Assembly (NCBI GenBank): GCA_964408805.1
Contig: CAYPAV010000012.1
Span: 74,459-138,458 of the forward strand
From: CAYPAV01 sp964408805
Lineage (GTDB): Bacteria; Pseudomonadota; Alphaproteobacteria; UBA8366
Direction of reading: 5' to 3'
DNA: 64,000 bases
Part shown: in pieces, positions 26,815 through 36,195 of the stretch
Layout: the number at the start of each line of letters is the position of its first letter
Numbering within the stretch: the stretch's first letter is position 1
Position numbers and translations under genes: made by a program
Notes under the pieces: generated by a model
Seen by the model: only the letters and a program-made list of their open reading frames with translations
The model's database searches: none
What the model was told of the DNA's origin: nothing

Positions 26815-27591
26815 TCAGGCCATCAGGCGGCCGCCGTTCACATCCATGATCGAGCCGGTGATATAGCTCGCATCTTCCGAGGCGAGGAAGAGGATGGCAG
26901 CAGCGATCTCCTCCGGCGCCGCGGCCCGGCGAAGCGGGATTTCGTCGAGCCGCCGCGCGAGATCCTCGGGCGCCAGCGCATCGTAGCGCGCCTTCACCCG
27001 ATCCGTATAAACGACCCCCGGCGCCACGGCGTTGACCGTGATCCCGTTCGGCCCCTCCTCGTAGGCGAGCTTGCGGGTGAAGCCCATGATTGCCGCTTTC
27101 GTGGTCGAATAATGCAAGTTCGAGATCGAGCTAACGCCGCGCCCCGCAAGCGAGGACAGGTTGACGATCCGCCCCGCGCCCCGCGCACGCATGCCCGGCA
27201 AGACGGCGCGGGTCACGAGGAAAGCGCTGGTCACGTTGACCGCCATGAAGCTTTCCCACTCCTCCAAGCTGGTTTCCTCGATCGGCCGGGGATTGGCGCC
27301 GAAGCCGACGTCATTGACCAAGATATCTGCGGGACCGAACTCGTTCTCCGCGCGGGCCGCGGCAGCCGCGACGTCATCCTCGTTGGTAACATCGGCGGAG
27401 ATATAAAGCAGCCGATTGTCCCCTTCGCCCACCTCGGCGCGAAGCGATGCGGCGAATTCGCTGTCCTCGCCCTCCTTGTCGAGCACCGCGAGACGCCCGC
27501 CCTCGGCGAGAAACCGCACCGAACTGGCCCGGCCGATCCCTTTCGCCCCACCGGTGATGATGCCCGTCTTGCCCTCGAATCGCCGCTCCAT
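26815..27591 (-). CDS. short-chain dehydrogenase/reductase
   Basis: 258 residues from the ATG at 27591, which follows AAGAAAGG; the open frame extends further upstream but without a better site. Motifs: TGGAKGIGRA, NDVG in place of the usual NNAG, NLSSLAGRG and YSTTK, where the catalytic YxxxK is intact. It heads the operon with TauD and amidase and is divergent from the DapA-type gene at 27735. Confidence 0.9.
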   Translation of the reverse strand: MERRFEGKTGIITGGAKGIGRASSVRFLAEGGRLAVLDKEGEDSEFAASLRAEVGEGDNRLLYISADVTNEDDVAAAAARAENEFGPADILVNDVGFGANPRPIEETSLEEWESFMAVNVTSAFLVTRAVLPGMRARGAGRIVNLSSLAGRGVSSISNLHYSTTKAAIMGFTRKLAYEEGPNGITVNAVAPGVVYTDRVKARYDALAPEDLARRLDEIPLRRAAAPEEIAAAILFLASEDASYITGSIMDVNGGRLMA

Positions 27592-27734
27592 CCCGTACCT
27601 TTCTTCTTCTTTCAACTGACCGCAAACCCTATAGGCCAATTAGCCCGCGCCATCGGCCCCGCCACCACCACGCTTCGACAGACGGTTTCCCGCCTGTTAG
27701 GATGCGAACGAGTTATATCCAAAGAGGCCACGTC

Positions 27735-28676
27735 ATGTCGCATCCGAAGGTCGAAGGCTCCTTCGTCGCCCTGATCACCCCGTTCAACAAGGACGGTTCG
27801 ATCGATTTCGAAGGATTCCGCAGTTTGCTGAGTTTCCATGAGGAGAACGGCACCAGCGCCGTCCTGATCATGGGCTCGACGGGAGAGGTCTCGATGCTGA
27901 GCGCGGAGGAACGCCGCGCCATCGTCGAAGGGACGGTGAAGCACAAATCCGACCGGATGAAGTTCTATTATGGCTGTACGGGCCCGCATACGGAATCGAC
28001 CATCGACTACGTGCAACACGCGGCGGCCGCGGGCGCGGATGGTGCCATCATCGCCGCACCCGCCTATATCTGCGCCTCGAACGAGGACATCGTTCGATAT
28101 TGCCTCGACGTCGCCGATGCGAGCCCGATGCCGCTTGGCTTCTACAACAACCCGCCTCGGGTCGGCACCGACCTAGGGACCGAGGATATTCTCCGTATCG
28201 CCGAGCATCCGAATTTCACGGTGCTGAAGGAATCGACGACCCGCGTCGCCCAGATCGCCCAGTTGTGCCGGGCCAAGCCCGACATGTCGCTGATGTGCTG
28301 TTGCGCGCCGGGTCTGGGGTTGGTAGTGCCGCTGATGGCGCTTGGCGGGCACGGTACGGCGAACATGACCGGCAACATCATCCCGCAAGAGATGGCGGTG
28401 ATCTCCAAGCCCTGGGCCGATGACGGCGACGCCTTCGCCTGCCGCGAAGCCTGGCTCCGCAACCTGCCGATGCTGCATTTCGCCTATTCCGCCATCAACC
28501 CGGTGGCGACGAAATCGCTGATGCGGGCGCTTGGGATGCCGGCCGGCCCCCTGCGGAAGCCGCTCACCGGTCTCGATCCGGCGGCGCTGCAGAAGGGTCT
28601 CGACATCGCCCGCGATCTCGAACTGGACAAGACTTACGGCTATACGATCAAGCCGGCCCTGCTCGCCGCGGAATAG
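27735..28676 (+). CDS. dihydrodipicolinate synthase (DapA) family aldolase
   Basis: A 313-residue class I aldolase of the DapA/NAL family. The start at 27735 follows AAAGAGG. GSTGEVSMLSAEER is the pyruvate-carboxylate loop, Y137 is in GFYNNPPR, and K165 in FTVLKESTTR is the Schiff-base lysine. It could form or cleave a 2-oxo acid with pyruvate; with no dap genes nearby a catabolic lyase or decarboxylating dehydratase is more likely than lysine synthesis. Convergent with the LeuD-like gene (13-base gap). Confidence 0.9.
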   Translation: MSHPKVEGSFVALITPFNKDGSIDFEGFRSLLSFHEENGTSAVLIMGSTGEVSMLSAEERRAIVEGTVKHKSDRMKFYYGCTGPHTESTIDYVQHAAAAGADGAIIAAPAYICASNEDIVRYCLDVADASPMPLGFYNNPPRVGTDLGTEDILRIAEHPNFTVLKESTTRVAQIAQLCRAKPDMSLMCCCAPGLGLVVPLMALGGHGTANMTGNIIPQEMAVISKPWADDGDAFACREAWLRNLPMLHFAYSAINPVATKSLMRALGMPAGPLRKPLTGLDPAALQKGLDIARDLELDKTYGYTIKPALLAAE

Positions 28677-28689
28677 CTGAAATCCGCGG

Positions 28690-29202
28690 CTAGGCGGTCT
28701 CGGGGTTCGGGGCCGCCAGCAAGCCCTTCGATTCCATCAGCGGATAGATCCCGCCCGCATTCATCACATCGAACAGCATGTCGGGGAAGCGCTTGCCTTG
28801 CAGGACCTGACCCGTCCGCGCGTTTCGAACCGTGAACTGGCCGAATTCGACGATCGCCACGTCGCCCTCCTCGAAGGCCTCCGAGATACCGGGGCATTCG
28901 ATCGCATGGAGACCGTAATTGACGCAGTTCCGGAAGAAGAGCCCGTTGATCGATTCCGCAACCACGCAGCTAACACCGCACACCTTCAAGGACCGCGCCG
29001 CGGGCCGGCCCGACCCGGTTCCAAAATTATGCCCGCCGATAATGATATCGCCCTCGGCGACCTCGTCGACCCAGCCCGGCCGATTGGCGCGAAAAGCGTA
29101 TTTCGGTTGTTCGTCGAAAGGCATCAGCATGACCGGACCTGGCAGGATCAAGTCGGTGTTGATGTGATCGCCGAACTTCCAGGTTTTTCCTTCCATTTGC
29201 AT
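28690..29202 (-). CDS. aconitase-family (de)hydratase small subunit, LeuD-like
   Basis: A 170-residue swivelling domain of the isopropylmalate isomerase type: KFGDHINTDLILPG, then GGHNFGTGSGRPAARSLKVCGV holding the conserved substrate-binding Ser/Arg, and FFRNCVNYGLHAIECP. It is 12 bases after the large-subunit gene, so the two make one heteromeric enzyme. The loop that decides substrate in this family (YLRST in homologues for isopropylmalate) is not matched, so a different hydroxy-diacid is likely. Confidence 0.88.
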   Translation of the reverse strand: MQMEGKTWKFGDHINTDLILPGPVMLMPFDEQPKYAFRANRPGWVDEVAEGDIIIGGHNFGTGSGRPAARSLKVCGVSCVVAESINGLFFRNCVNYGLHAIECPGISEAFEEGDVAIVEFGQFTVRNARTGQVLQGKRFPDMLFDVMNAGGIYPLMESKGLLAAPNPETA

Positions 29203-29214
29203 GGCCGTGCCTCC

Positions 29215-30468
29215 CTACATCAATTCCCGGGGATCGGTCAGGCGTCCCCGGATCGCGGTTGCGGCCACCGTTGCCGGCGAAGCGAGAAAGATCGCCGCCT
29301 CCAGGCTGCCCATCCGGCCCTTGAAGTTTCGCGTGCTGGCGGTGACGCATTTCTCGCCCGGCGCCAGAATACCGTTGCTGTAGCCGCAACACGCCCCGCA
29401 GGTCGAATTGGTGACCACGGCGCCCGCCTCCATCAAGGTTTGAACGTAGCCGAGGCGCATCGCGTCCAGGAAGATCGCCTGCGAGCCCGGCGTGACGATG
29501 AAGCGCGTATCGGCCGCGACCTTCCGGCCCTCGACGATGCGCGCCGCCATCTCCAGATCGTCGAGCGTGCCGTTGGCGCAGGACCCGATAAAGGCCTGGT
29601 CGATATGGTCGTCCTCGGCCTCGGCCACCGGCCGGGCATTCTCGACGATGGTGTCGGGATAGGCGACCAGGGGCTCGATCGAGTTGAGATCGATCCCGCG
29701 CCGGTCGGCATAGACCGCATCCTCGTCGGCGAACTGGGCCTCGAACTCGGCCGCCGGATTGCGCTCCCGGACGAATTCCCGGCAAAGCTCGTCGGCTTCG
29801 AAGACGGCGAACTCGGCGCTGATCTCGGCGCACATCGTCGCCAGTGTGCGGCGGGCATTGATGCTCATCTTGGAGGCGCCCTCGCCAACGAATTCGAGGT
29901 TCCGCATGGCATGCTCGCCCCATTCATTCGCGATATGAAGAATAATGTCCTTCCCATTGAGATAAGACGACAATTCGCCCGTCATTTCATAGCGAATTGA
30001 CTCCGCGACGGGAAACCAGGTCTGGCCGGTGGCGCAGATGTAGCTCATCTCCGGATGGCCCAGGCCGCGCGCCGCGCAATTGAAGGCGCCCGCACTGCAG
30101 GTATGGGAATCGACGCAGGCCAGCACCGTGCCCGGCAACGCGTAGCCGTGATCCGCGACCAGCTGATGGCAGATCCCCAGACCATGGTTGATGTCGTGGA
30201 ACCGGGTGATGCCTTGCTTTTCCGCGAAGCGCCGCGCCGCCTTATGCATGCTGGCGCGAAGAGTGCTGTCGGCGGGCGCGATATGATCCAGCATGATGAC
30301 GATCTTGTCGGGATCCCAGACCCGTTCCGGCTCGCGCATCCGGTTGTGCATGAAGTTCTGGTCGATCACCACCGCCGTCTCGACCGCAACCGTGACCACA
30401 TCGCCGGGCGCCACCTTGTCCGACCCGGCGGCGCGGGCGAGAATCTTTTCCACCATCGTCATGCCCAT
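29215..30468 (-). CDS. aconitase-family (de)hydratase large subunit, LeuC-like
   Basis: A 417-residue [4Fe-4S] dehydratase subunit, short as in the archaeal-type LeuC/homoaconitase and dimethylmalate dehydratase groups. Cluster cysteines lie in GSCANGT and STCGACCGYSNG; substrate residues in CVDSHTCSAGAFN. GAAGGAG precedes the ATG by 9 bases. Transcribed with the small subunit and divergent from the C-C lyase gene at 30565. The pair resembles the dimethylmalate dehydratase plus lyase arrangement of nicotinate fermentation, but leuCD itself cannot be excluded. Confidence 0.88.
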   Translation of the reverse strand: MGMTMVEKILARAAGSDKVAPGDVVTVAVETAVVIDQNFMHNRMREPERVWDPDKIVIMLDHIAPADSTLRASMHKAARRFAEKQGITRFHDINHGLGICHQLVADHGYALPGTVLACVDSHTCSAGAFNCAARGLGHPEMSYICATGQTWFPVAESIRYEMTGELSSYLNGKDIILHIANEWGEHAMRNLEFVGEGASKMSINARRTLATMCAEISAEFAVFEADELCREFVRERNPAAEFEAQFADEDAVYADRRGIDLNSIEPLVAYPDTIVENARPVAEAEDDHIDQAFIGSCANGTLDDLEMAARIVEGRKVAADTRFIVTPGSQAIFLDAMRLGYVQTLMEAGAVVTNSTCGACCGYSNGILAPGEKCVTASTRNFKGRMGSLEAAIFLASPATVAATAIRGRLTDPRELM

Positions 30469-30564
30469 CGCGGCATTCTCCTTCGTTTGTCATCCATATA
30501 GCCCGGCCGGATGGCAGGCCTATCTGGATGCAGGACTCCGAAATTGCCGGGAAAAGAGGACGCC

Positions 30565-31428
30565 ATGAAACACACAACCAAGCTCCGCCAACTCATCGAG
30601 CGCGACGAAATTCTCGTCTGCCCCGGCACCTACGACCCGCTGATGGCGAAGCTCATCAGCCGCGTCGGATTCGAGGCGATCTATATGACCGGGGCCGGCA
30701 TCTCCCATTCGACCCTGGCGATGCCGGATCTCGGCCTGACGACAATGACCGAGATGGTCCACCGGGCGACGCTGATCGCGGACGCGGCCGAATTGCCCCT
30801 CATATGCGATGCGGATACCGGATACGGCAACGCCATCAACGTCATGCGGACGGTCCGCGAATACGAACGCGCCGGCGTCGCCGGCATCCACATCGAGGAT
30901 CAGGAGATGCCGAAGCGCTGCGGCCATTTCTTCGGCAAGTCCCTGGTCCCGACCGAGGAAATGGTCGGCAAGCTGAAAGCGGCCCTCGACGCCAGGCAGG
31001 ACCCGGATTTCGTCATCATCGCCCGAACCGATGCCCGCACCGCCCTCGATTTCAACGAAGCGATGGACCGCGCCCATGCCTATGCGGAAGCGGGCGCTGA
31101 CGTGATTTTCTTCGAATCGCCACGCTCGATCGAGGAACTGAAGGCGGTCCCGGCGGGCATCGACAAGCCGGTCCTCGCCAATATGGTGGAGACGGGGCTC
31201 ACCCCCCTCCTCTCGGCGCCGGAATTGGAGGCGATCGGGTTCGACCTCGTCATCTTCGCGGGCAGCCTCGCGCGCTACCTCACGCGTCAGGCGGAAGGCT
31301 TCCTGGAGAACCTCAAGGAAAGCGGCACGACAGAGGCCTATATGGACCGCATGAACAGCTTCCAGAATCAAAATAATCTCCTGGAGCTGCCGAAATTCGA
31401 AGAGTTAGCGAAGAAGTACGGACTATAA
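30565..31428 (+). CDS. isocitrate lyase/PEP mutase family C-C lyase
   Basis: 287 residues, about the size of 2-methylisocitrate lyase or 2,3-dimethylmalate lyase. Start at 30565 follows AAGAGGA; the frame extends upstream without support. Mg-binding CDADTGYGN and the catalytic KRCGH loop (C119) show that it is an active lyase rather than a mutase, which would lack that Cys. Expected products are pyruvate or glyoxylate plus a carboxylic acid. Placed divergently to a LeuCD-like hydratase, so probably the next step of the same pathway. Ends 6 bases into the convergent MFS gene. Confidence 0.9.
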   Translation: MKHTTKLRQLIERDEILVCPGTYDPLMAKLISRVGFEAIYMTGAGISHSTLAMPDLGLTTMTEMVHRATLIADAAELPLICDADTGYGNAINVMRTVREYERAGVAGIHIEDQEMPKRCGHFFGKSLVPTEEMVGKLKAALDARQDPDFVIIARTDARTALDFNEAMDRAHAYAEAGADVIFFESPRSIEELKAVPAGIDKPVLANMVETGLTPLLSAPELEAIGFDLVIFAGSLARYLTRQAEGFLENLKESGTTEAYMDRMNSFQNQNNLLELPKFEELAKKYGL

Positions 31429-32628
31429 GCGGGAGGCCGATCGCGAGGCCCGCGACAGGCCGATTGTGAAGAGAACACCTGCTACCGAACACGCCAGCAT
31501 CGCCGCGAAGACCGGATCGTAGCTCCCCTCGGCGTCGAAGATCACCGCCCCCGCCCAGGCCCCCAATCCGCCGCAGACGTGATGGACCATGGTCACGAGC
31601 CCGCTCAGCGCGCCGAGACTCTTGGTGCCGAAGGCATTCCGCACGAAAACCACACAAAGGGGTGCCGTTGCCCAGAACGTTATGCCGTAGAGCACCGCGA
31701 AGAGAGCGATGGAAACCGTATCCTTGCTGAGCAGCACCAGAATGAAGATCACGATCCGCAGCGCGAAACAGGCCACCGTGGCGCCGACGGGCCCGAAGCG
31801 ATCGCTTGAGGCGCCGGCGGCAATGACGCCGAAGATGCCGGCAAACCCCAGGAAGGCCAGAAGATTGCCAGCAAACAGCGTATCCACGTCTTGGTCCATC
31901 GCGAAAGCCACGATATGGGTTCCGACGAAGAAGTCCTGGAAGCCGCAAATTCCATAGACGCCGAGCAAGAGCCAGAGGTGTCGTGTTCGAAAGGCCTCGG
32001 CAATCGAATTGCCCGTACCCGTCGCCGCCTCGGTACGCGCAGCGGCGGGCGGCGGCTCGGGTTTGACCGCCCGGAGAATGAACGGAACCAGCAACAGGGT
32101 GATGATCCCCAGCCAACCGAAGACCGAGCGCCAGCCAAGACCGATGAGCACCGTCGACAACACCGAGATGATGATGAGCTGACCCAGCCCCATGCCCGAG
32201 ATCGCGACGGAATTGGCCAGGCCCAATCGCTCGGGGAATCGGCGGGCGACCATGACGCCCACCGGCGTGATCGAAGCAATGCCGTTGCCGATCGCGAAGA
32301 CAATTCCGTAAAGGAGAAGCGCATGCCAAGGTTCGGAAACGAAGCTCATGAGCCCGATCCCGAGTGCCGCGACGAGAAGTCCCCCGCTCAATATGGCCCG
32401 CATCGAAAATCGGTCCGCGAGGTGCCCCGCGAAGAAAATGCAGCTAGCCGAAACGAAGAAGAATAGCGCCACCACGGCGCCCAGCGTGCCCCGCTCCCAG
32501 GCGAAGCTCTCCGCCATCGGTTTCAGAACGAGACCGATAGCATTCCGCGCTCCCCCGCCGACGAACAACACAATGAAGGCGATCGCCAACGTCGCCGCTC
32601 CGGCGAATTGGAAACGACGGAGATTCAT
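31423..32628 (-). CDS. MFS transporter
   Basis: A 401-residue integral inner-membrane protein with about 12 hydrophobic segments and the MFS-type loop DRFSMRAILSGG between TM2 and TM3, repeated weakly as SDRFGPVGA in the second half. N-terminus MNLRRFQFAG leads directly into TM1. It resembles monocarboxylate/oxalate-formate-type carriers and probably imports the acid used by the neighbouring lyase genes (inference). GGAAGAAG lies upstream of the ATG. Divergent from the gene at 32806. Confidence 0.9.
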   Translation of the reverse strand: MNLRRFQFAGAATLAIAFIVLFVGGGARNAIGLVLKPMAESFAWERGTLGAVVALFFFVSASCIFFAGHLADRFSMRAILSGGLLVAALGIGLMSFVSEPWHALLLYGIVFAIGNGIASITPVGVMVARRFPERLGLANSVAISGMGLGQLIIISVLSTVLIGLGWRSVFGWLGIITLLLVPFILRAVKPEPPPAAARTEAATGTGNSIAEAFRTRHLWLLLGVYGICGFQDFFVGTHIVAFAMDQDVDTLFAGNLLAFLGFAGIFGVIAAGASSDRFGPVGATVACFALRIVIFILVLLSKDTVSIALFAVLYGITFWATAPLCVVFVRNAFGTKSLGALSGLVTMVHHVCGGLGAWAGAVIFDAEGSYDPVFAAMLACSVAGVLFTIGLSRASRSASRL

Positions 32629-32761
32629 TACTACTTCTTCCGGAAAAAAATGATTTTAGCCCCATCGGCCGACCGAAGACGTTCGGACACCCCCGCGTCG
32701 TCTTCACGCCAACTTGTCCGCGCTCGGCCTTTCCGAGCATTGGTAAAGAATGCTAGACCTC

Positions 32762-32776
32762 TGTAAATTATTTACA
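32762..32776. promoter_or_regulatory. perfect 15-bp palindrome, candidate operator
   Basis: TGTAAAT, a central T, then ATTTACA: seven perfectly paired bases each side, in an AT-rich patch between the divergent MFS and ketopantoate-reductase-like genes. Its right end is 29 bases before the ATG at 32806, where a repressor would block transcription. The TGT...ACA ends are in the style of GntR/FadR-type sites; no regulator gene is adjacent. Confidence 0.45.
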
Positions 32777-32805
32777 AACGAAATATCGAATTGGCGGGGG
32801 GAAGA

Positions 32806-33873
32806 ATGACCAAATACAACACGCTGATCATGGGCGCGTCCTATGGGTCGCTGCTGGCAACGAAACTCTTGCTCGCCGGGCATTCGGTGCACCTTGTCTG
32901 CCTGCCCGACGAAGCCGATCTCTTCAACAAGGAGGGCGCGCGGGTTCGCATGCCGGTGAAGGGTCGGGACGATCTGGTCGAGATCGATTCTCGTGACTTG
33001 CCGGGCAAACTATCGGCCGGCGGGACGGATAGCGCCGATCCGGCCGATTACGATCTGGTCGCGCTGGCCATGCAGGAGCCGCAATATCGCTCGCCGGGGG
33101 TTCGGGAACTCTTGGATGCGGTGGGGCGTTCCGGCGTTCCCTGCATGTCGATCATGAACATGCCGCCCCTGCCCTATATGGCGCGGATTCCCGGCCTCGA
33201 CGTCGGCACCCTGACTCATTGCTACACCGATCACACGGTCTGGAGCAGTTTCGACCCGGCCCTGATCACGCTTTGCAGCCCGGACCCACAAGCCTTTCGT
33301 CCGCCCGAGGAGCCGACGAATGTGTTGCAGGTTAGCCTGCCAACCAACTTCAAGGCCGCCCGCTTCGAGTCCGACGCGCACACGGCCATTCTCCGCCAGA
33401 TGCAGGCGGATATCGAAGCCATCCGCTTCGATACGTCGGAAGGCGCGATCGAGCTTCCGGTCAAGCTGAAGGTGCATGATTCGGTCTTCGTCCCGCTCGC
33501 CAAATGGGCGATGCTGCTGACCGGCAATTATCGCTGCGTCCAGGATGACGACATGCGTTCCATTCGCGATGCGGTCCACAGCGACCTCGACCTCTCGCGC
33601 TCGGTCTATGAGTGGGTCAGCGAGGTCTGCCGCGAGATGGGCGCGGATCCGGCCGATCAGGTCCCGTTCGAGAAATACGCCAATGCGGCGAACGGCCTGG
33701 CGAAACCCTCCTCGGCGGCGCGCGCCCTTCTGGCCGGCGTGCCCAATATCGAGCGCGCGGATTGCCTGGTCCGCACCATCGCGCTGCAGAAGGGCATGCA
33801 GCTCGACATCGTCGACGAGACCGTCGGCAAGGTCGAAACCTGGCTGGAGGGCAACCGAAAGAAGGCGTCGTAA
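32806..33873 (+). CDS. ketopantoate reductase-like (ApbA/PanE family) dehydrogenase
   Basis: 355 residues from the ATG at 32806, preceded by GGGGGAAG. The N-terminal Rossmann loop is degenerate (MGASYGSLLATKLLLAGH), followed by VHLVCLPDEAD; the C-terminal helical part has VKLKVHDSVFVPLAKWAMLLTGN, which carries the family Lys, and the KPSSAARAL segment with the conserved Ser-Ser-Arg type substrate site. Longer than PanE (about 300). Probably reduces a 2-oxo or 3-oxo acid; the true PanE reaction is doubtful. Ends one base before the convergent molybdenum-enzyme gene. Confidence 0.78.
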   Translation: MTKYNTLIMGASYGSLLATKLLLAGHSVHLVCLPDEADLFNKEGARVRMPVKGRDDLVEIDSRDLPGKLSAGGTDSADPADYDLVALAMQEPQYRSPGVRELLDAVGRSGVPCMSIMNMPPLPYMARIPGLDVGTLTHCYTDHTVWSSFDPALITLCSPDPQAFRPPEEPTNVLQVSLPTNFKAARFESDAHTAILRQMQADIEAIRFDTSEGAIELPVKLKVHDSVFVPLAKWAMLLTGNYRCVQDDDMRSIRDAVHSDLDLSRSVYEWVSEVCREMGADPADQVPFEKYANAANGLAKPSSAARALLAGVPNIERADCLVRTIALQKGMQLDIVDETVGKVETWLEGNRKKAS

Positions 33874-36195
33874 TCAGCCGTCCGCCGCGCGGATCGCCCG
33901 CCACACCTTCTCGCTCGTCGCCGGCATGTCGAGGTGATCGACGCCAAGCGGGGCAAGCGCATCCAGGACCGCGTTGATGACGGTCTGTGGTGCCCCGATG
34001 CAGCCGGCCTGGCCCGAGCCCTTCACCCCGAGCGGATTGGCGGCGGTCGGCACCCCTTCCAAGGTCACCTCGAAACCGGGTAGGTGCGAGGCGCGCGGCA
34101 GCAGATAATCCATCATCGATCCGGCAAGGAGCTGTCCGGTCTCCGGATCATAGAGCGTGTGCTCGCCGAGCGCCTGGCCGATCCCTTGGGTGACACCGCC
34201 TTGGACCTGACCTTCCGTGAGCCGGGGATTAATCAGCGTCCCATAGTCGTCGACGATGACATAGCGGAGCAGCTCAACTGCCCCGGTGTCGGGATCGACC
34301 TCGACCTCGGCGACATGACAGCCGTTCGGAAATGTGAAGGGGGCGTCTTCGTTCATCGCGAAACTGTCGAGCCCGTTTTCGGCCATGTCCTCGTCGGCGG
34401 CGAGATCTTCGTTGCGGGCGGCGGCGGCGACGTCGATCAGGGTAACGGAACGTTCCGTCGCCGCGACCGCGAAGCGGCCTTCCGCGAATTCGAGATCGCC
34501 TTCATCGGCCTGCAGGAGTTGGGCCGCGACACCGCGCGCCTTGCCGAGCGCCATGTCGATCGCCTTCACCAGCGCCCCGCCGCCCATATGCATCGAGCGG
34601 GCCCCGCCATGTCCGAAGCCGAGCCGCGTCTCGCTGGTGTCGGCCTGAATGTAGCGGATTGTCTCGGGGGGGAGACCGAGCCGGTCGCTCGTGATTTGGG
34701 TGTAAGCGGTCTCGTGGCCCTGGCCGTTGGATTCGGTTCCGATGCGGAGCTCGACCGCGCCGTCCTCCGAGAAACTGATCTCGGCCCCTTCCTGAGGCGC
34801 GCCGCGCGAGGTCTCGAGAAAACACCCAACGCCCATGCCGCGGAGGCGTCCCTTCGCCTCGGACTCCTGGCGGCGCCCCTCGAAGCCGTCGCGGTCGGCA
34901 TGGCGGATGGCATCCCCAATATTGTCCTTGAAGCGGCCGCAATCGAGATTGATGCCAAGCGCGGTCCGGTGCGGAAATCCGTCGATCGCGTTTTGTCGTC
35001 GCAATTCCACCGGATCGAAACCGCAGCGCCGGGCCGCGACCTCGATCAACCGTTCGATGATGAAATTCGCCTCCGGCTTGCCCGCTCCGCGATAGGCGTC
35101 GACGGGACCGGTATTGGTGAAGACGCCGCGGGATTCCATGAAGACATGAGGGATCCGATAGACCCCGCCCATCGCGGTCGAGGAGGCATTGGTCGAGGCA
35201 TTCGGCCCGGCCGCCGACAGATAGGCTCCCATATTGGCGACCAGCTCGGCATGAAGGGCGAGGAAATTTCCGACGTCGTCCAAGGCCAGGCGGCCCTGTG
35301 TGCGGATATCGCGGCCATGGGTGGCGGCGGCAAGGTCTTCGCCGCGCTCTCCCACCCATTTGACCGGACGGCCATGTTTGCGTGCCGCCCAGAGCAACAG
35401 AACCCATTCCGGATAGAGAAAATTCTTGAGCCCGAAACCGCCGCCGACATCGGGCGCGACCACCCGAATGCGATCTTCCGGAATGTCGAAGACGGCGCTC
35501 GCCAATTGGCGGCGAATGGAGTGAAGGCCCTGGGCGGCGGCATTCAGCGTGAAAGTCTCCGTCGCCGCGTCATAGACGCCGATCCCCGCCCGCGTCTCCG
35601 TGGGTGCGGCACTGATCCGGTTGTTCACGATATCCAGCTCGATGATATGTGCCGCCTTCGCGAAGGCGGCTTCCATGCCGGCGCGGTCACCCTTCTCGGC
35701 CCGAAAGGCGACGTTTCCCGCCGCGGCCTCCCAGAGCAGGGGCGCCGACGCTTCTTGCGCCGCCAGGCTGTCGACGACGGCCGGCAGGGGCTCGAAGTCG
35801 ATCTGGACCAGCTCCGCCGCCGCCAGCGCCGTCTCGCGGGTCTCGGCGACGACGAACGCAATCGGATCGCCGACATGGCGCACGCGGTCCCGGGCCAAGG
35901 CATAGCGAGGCGGAATGACCAGCGGCGAGGTGGCTTCGAACTGCGCGATACAGGGCAACGGTCCGACGCCGTCCGCGCCAAGGTCCCCCTCGAGATGAAC
36001 ACCGACGACCCCCGGCACGGCCCGCGCCGCCATCGTATCGATTCCGCGAATTTCCGCATGCGCGTGGTCGGAGCGGAGAACAATGGCATGCAACTGCCCC
36101 TCCATATCGATATCCGCCGCAAATATCGCGTCTCCGGTTAGAAACCGGCGATCTTCGAGGCGGGGGACGGATTGGCCGGGCGTGAAAGGGGACAA
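33874..36195 (-). CDS. xanthine dehydrogenase/CoxL-family molybdopterin-binding subunit
   Basis: About 773 residues from a TTG at 36195, which places SPFTPGQSVPRLEDRRFLTG at the N-terminus as in relatives; longer frames upstream run antisense to the next gene. Molybdenum-cofactor segments are visible: DVGGGFGLKN, AYRGAGKPEAN (the form II, non-CO-dehydrogenase version of the active-site loop) and NGQGHETAYTQI. The C-terminal catalytic Glu position reads KGSGQAGCIG, with Gln at residue 729. No FAD or 2Fe-2S subunit gene is next to it. Hydroxylates an aromatic or aldehyde substrate by family; partners must lie elsewhere. Confidence 0.88.
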   Translation of the reverse strand: MSPFTPGQSVPRLEDRRFLTGDAIFAADIDMEGQLHAIVLRSDHAHAEIRGIDTMAARAVPGVVGVHLEGDLGADGVGPLPCIAQFEATSPLVIPPRYALARDRVRHVGDPIAFVVAETRETALAAAELVQIDFEPLPAVVDSLAAQEASAPLLWEAAAGNVAFRAEKGDRAGMEAAFAKAAHIIELDIVNNRISAAPTETRAGIGVYDAATETFTLNAAAQGLHSIRRQLASAVFDIPEDRIRVVAPDVGGGFGLKNFLYPEWVLLLWAARKHGRPVKWVGERGEDLAAATHGRDIRTQGRLALDDVGNFLALHAELVANMGAYLSAAGPNASTNASSTAMGGVYRIPHVFMESRGVFTNTGPVDAYRGAGKPEANFIIERLIEVAARRCGFDPVELRRQNAIDGFPHRTALGINLDCGRFKDNIGDAIRHADRDGFEGRRQESEAKGRLRGMGVGCFLETSRGAPQEGAEISFSEDGAVELRIGTESNGQGHETAYTQITSDRLGLPPETIRYIQADTSETRLGFGHGGARSMHMGGGALVKAIDMALGKARGVAAQLLQADEGDLEFAEGRFAVAATERSVTLIDVAAAARNEDLAADEDMAENGLDSFAMNEDAPFTFPNGCHVAEVEVDPDTGAVELLRYVIVDDYGTLINPRLTEGQVQGGVTQGIGQALGEHTLYDPETGQLLAGSMMDYLLPRASHLPGFEVTLEGVPTAANPLGVKGSGQAGCIGAPQTVINAVLDALAPLGVDHLDMPATSEKVWRAIRAADG

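Noticed and set aside
28690..30468. Firm call of leuC and leuD for leucine synthesis
   Set aside because: The substrate loop does not match isopropylmalate enzymes and no leuA or leuB is near; a lyase gene faces the pair instead.
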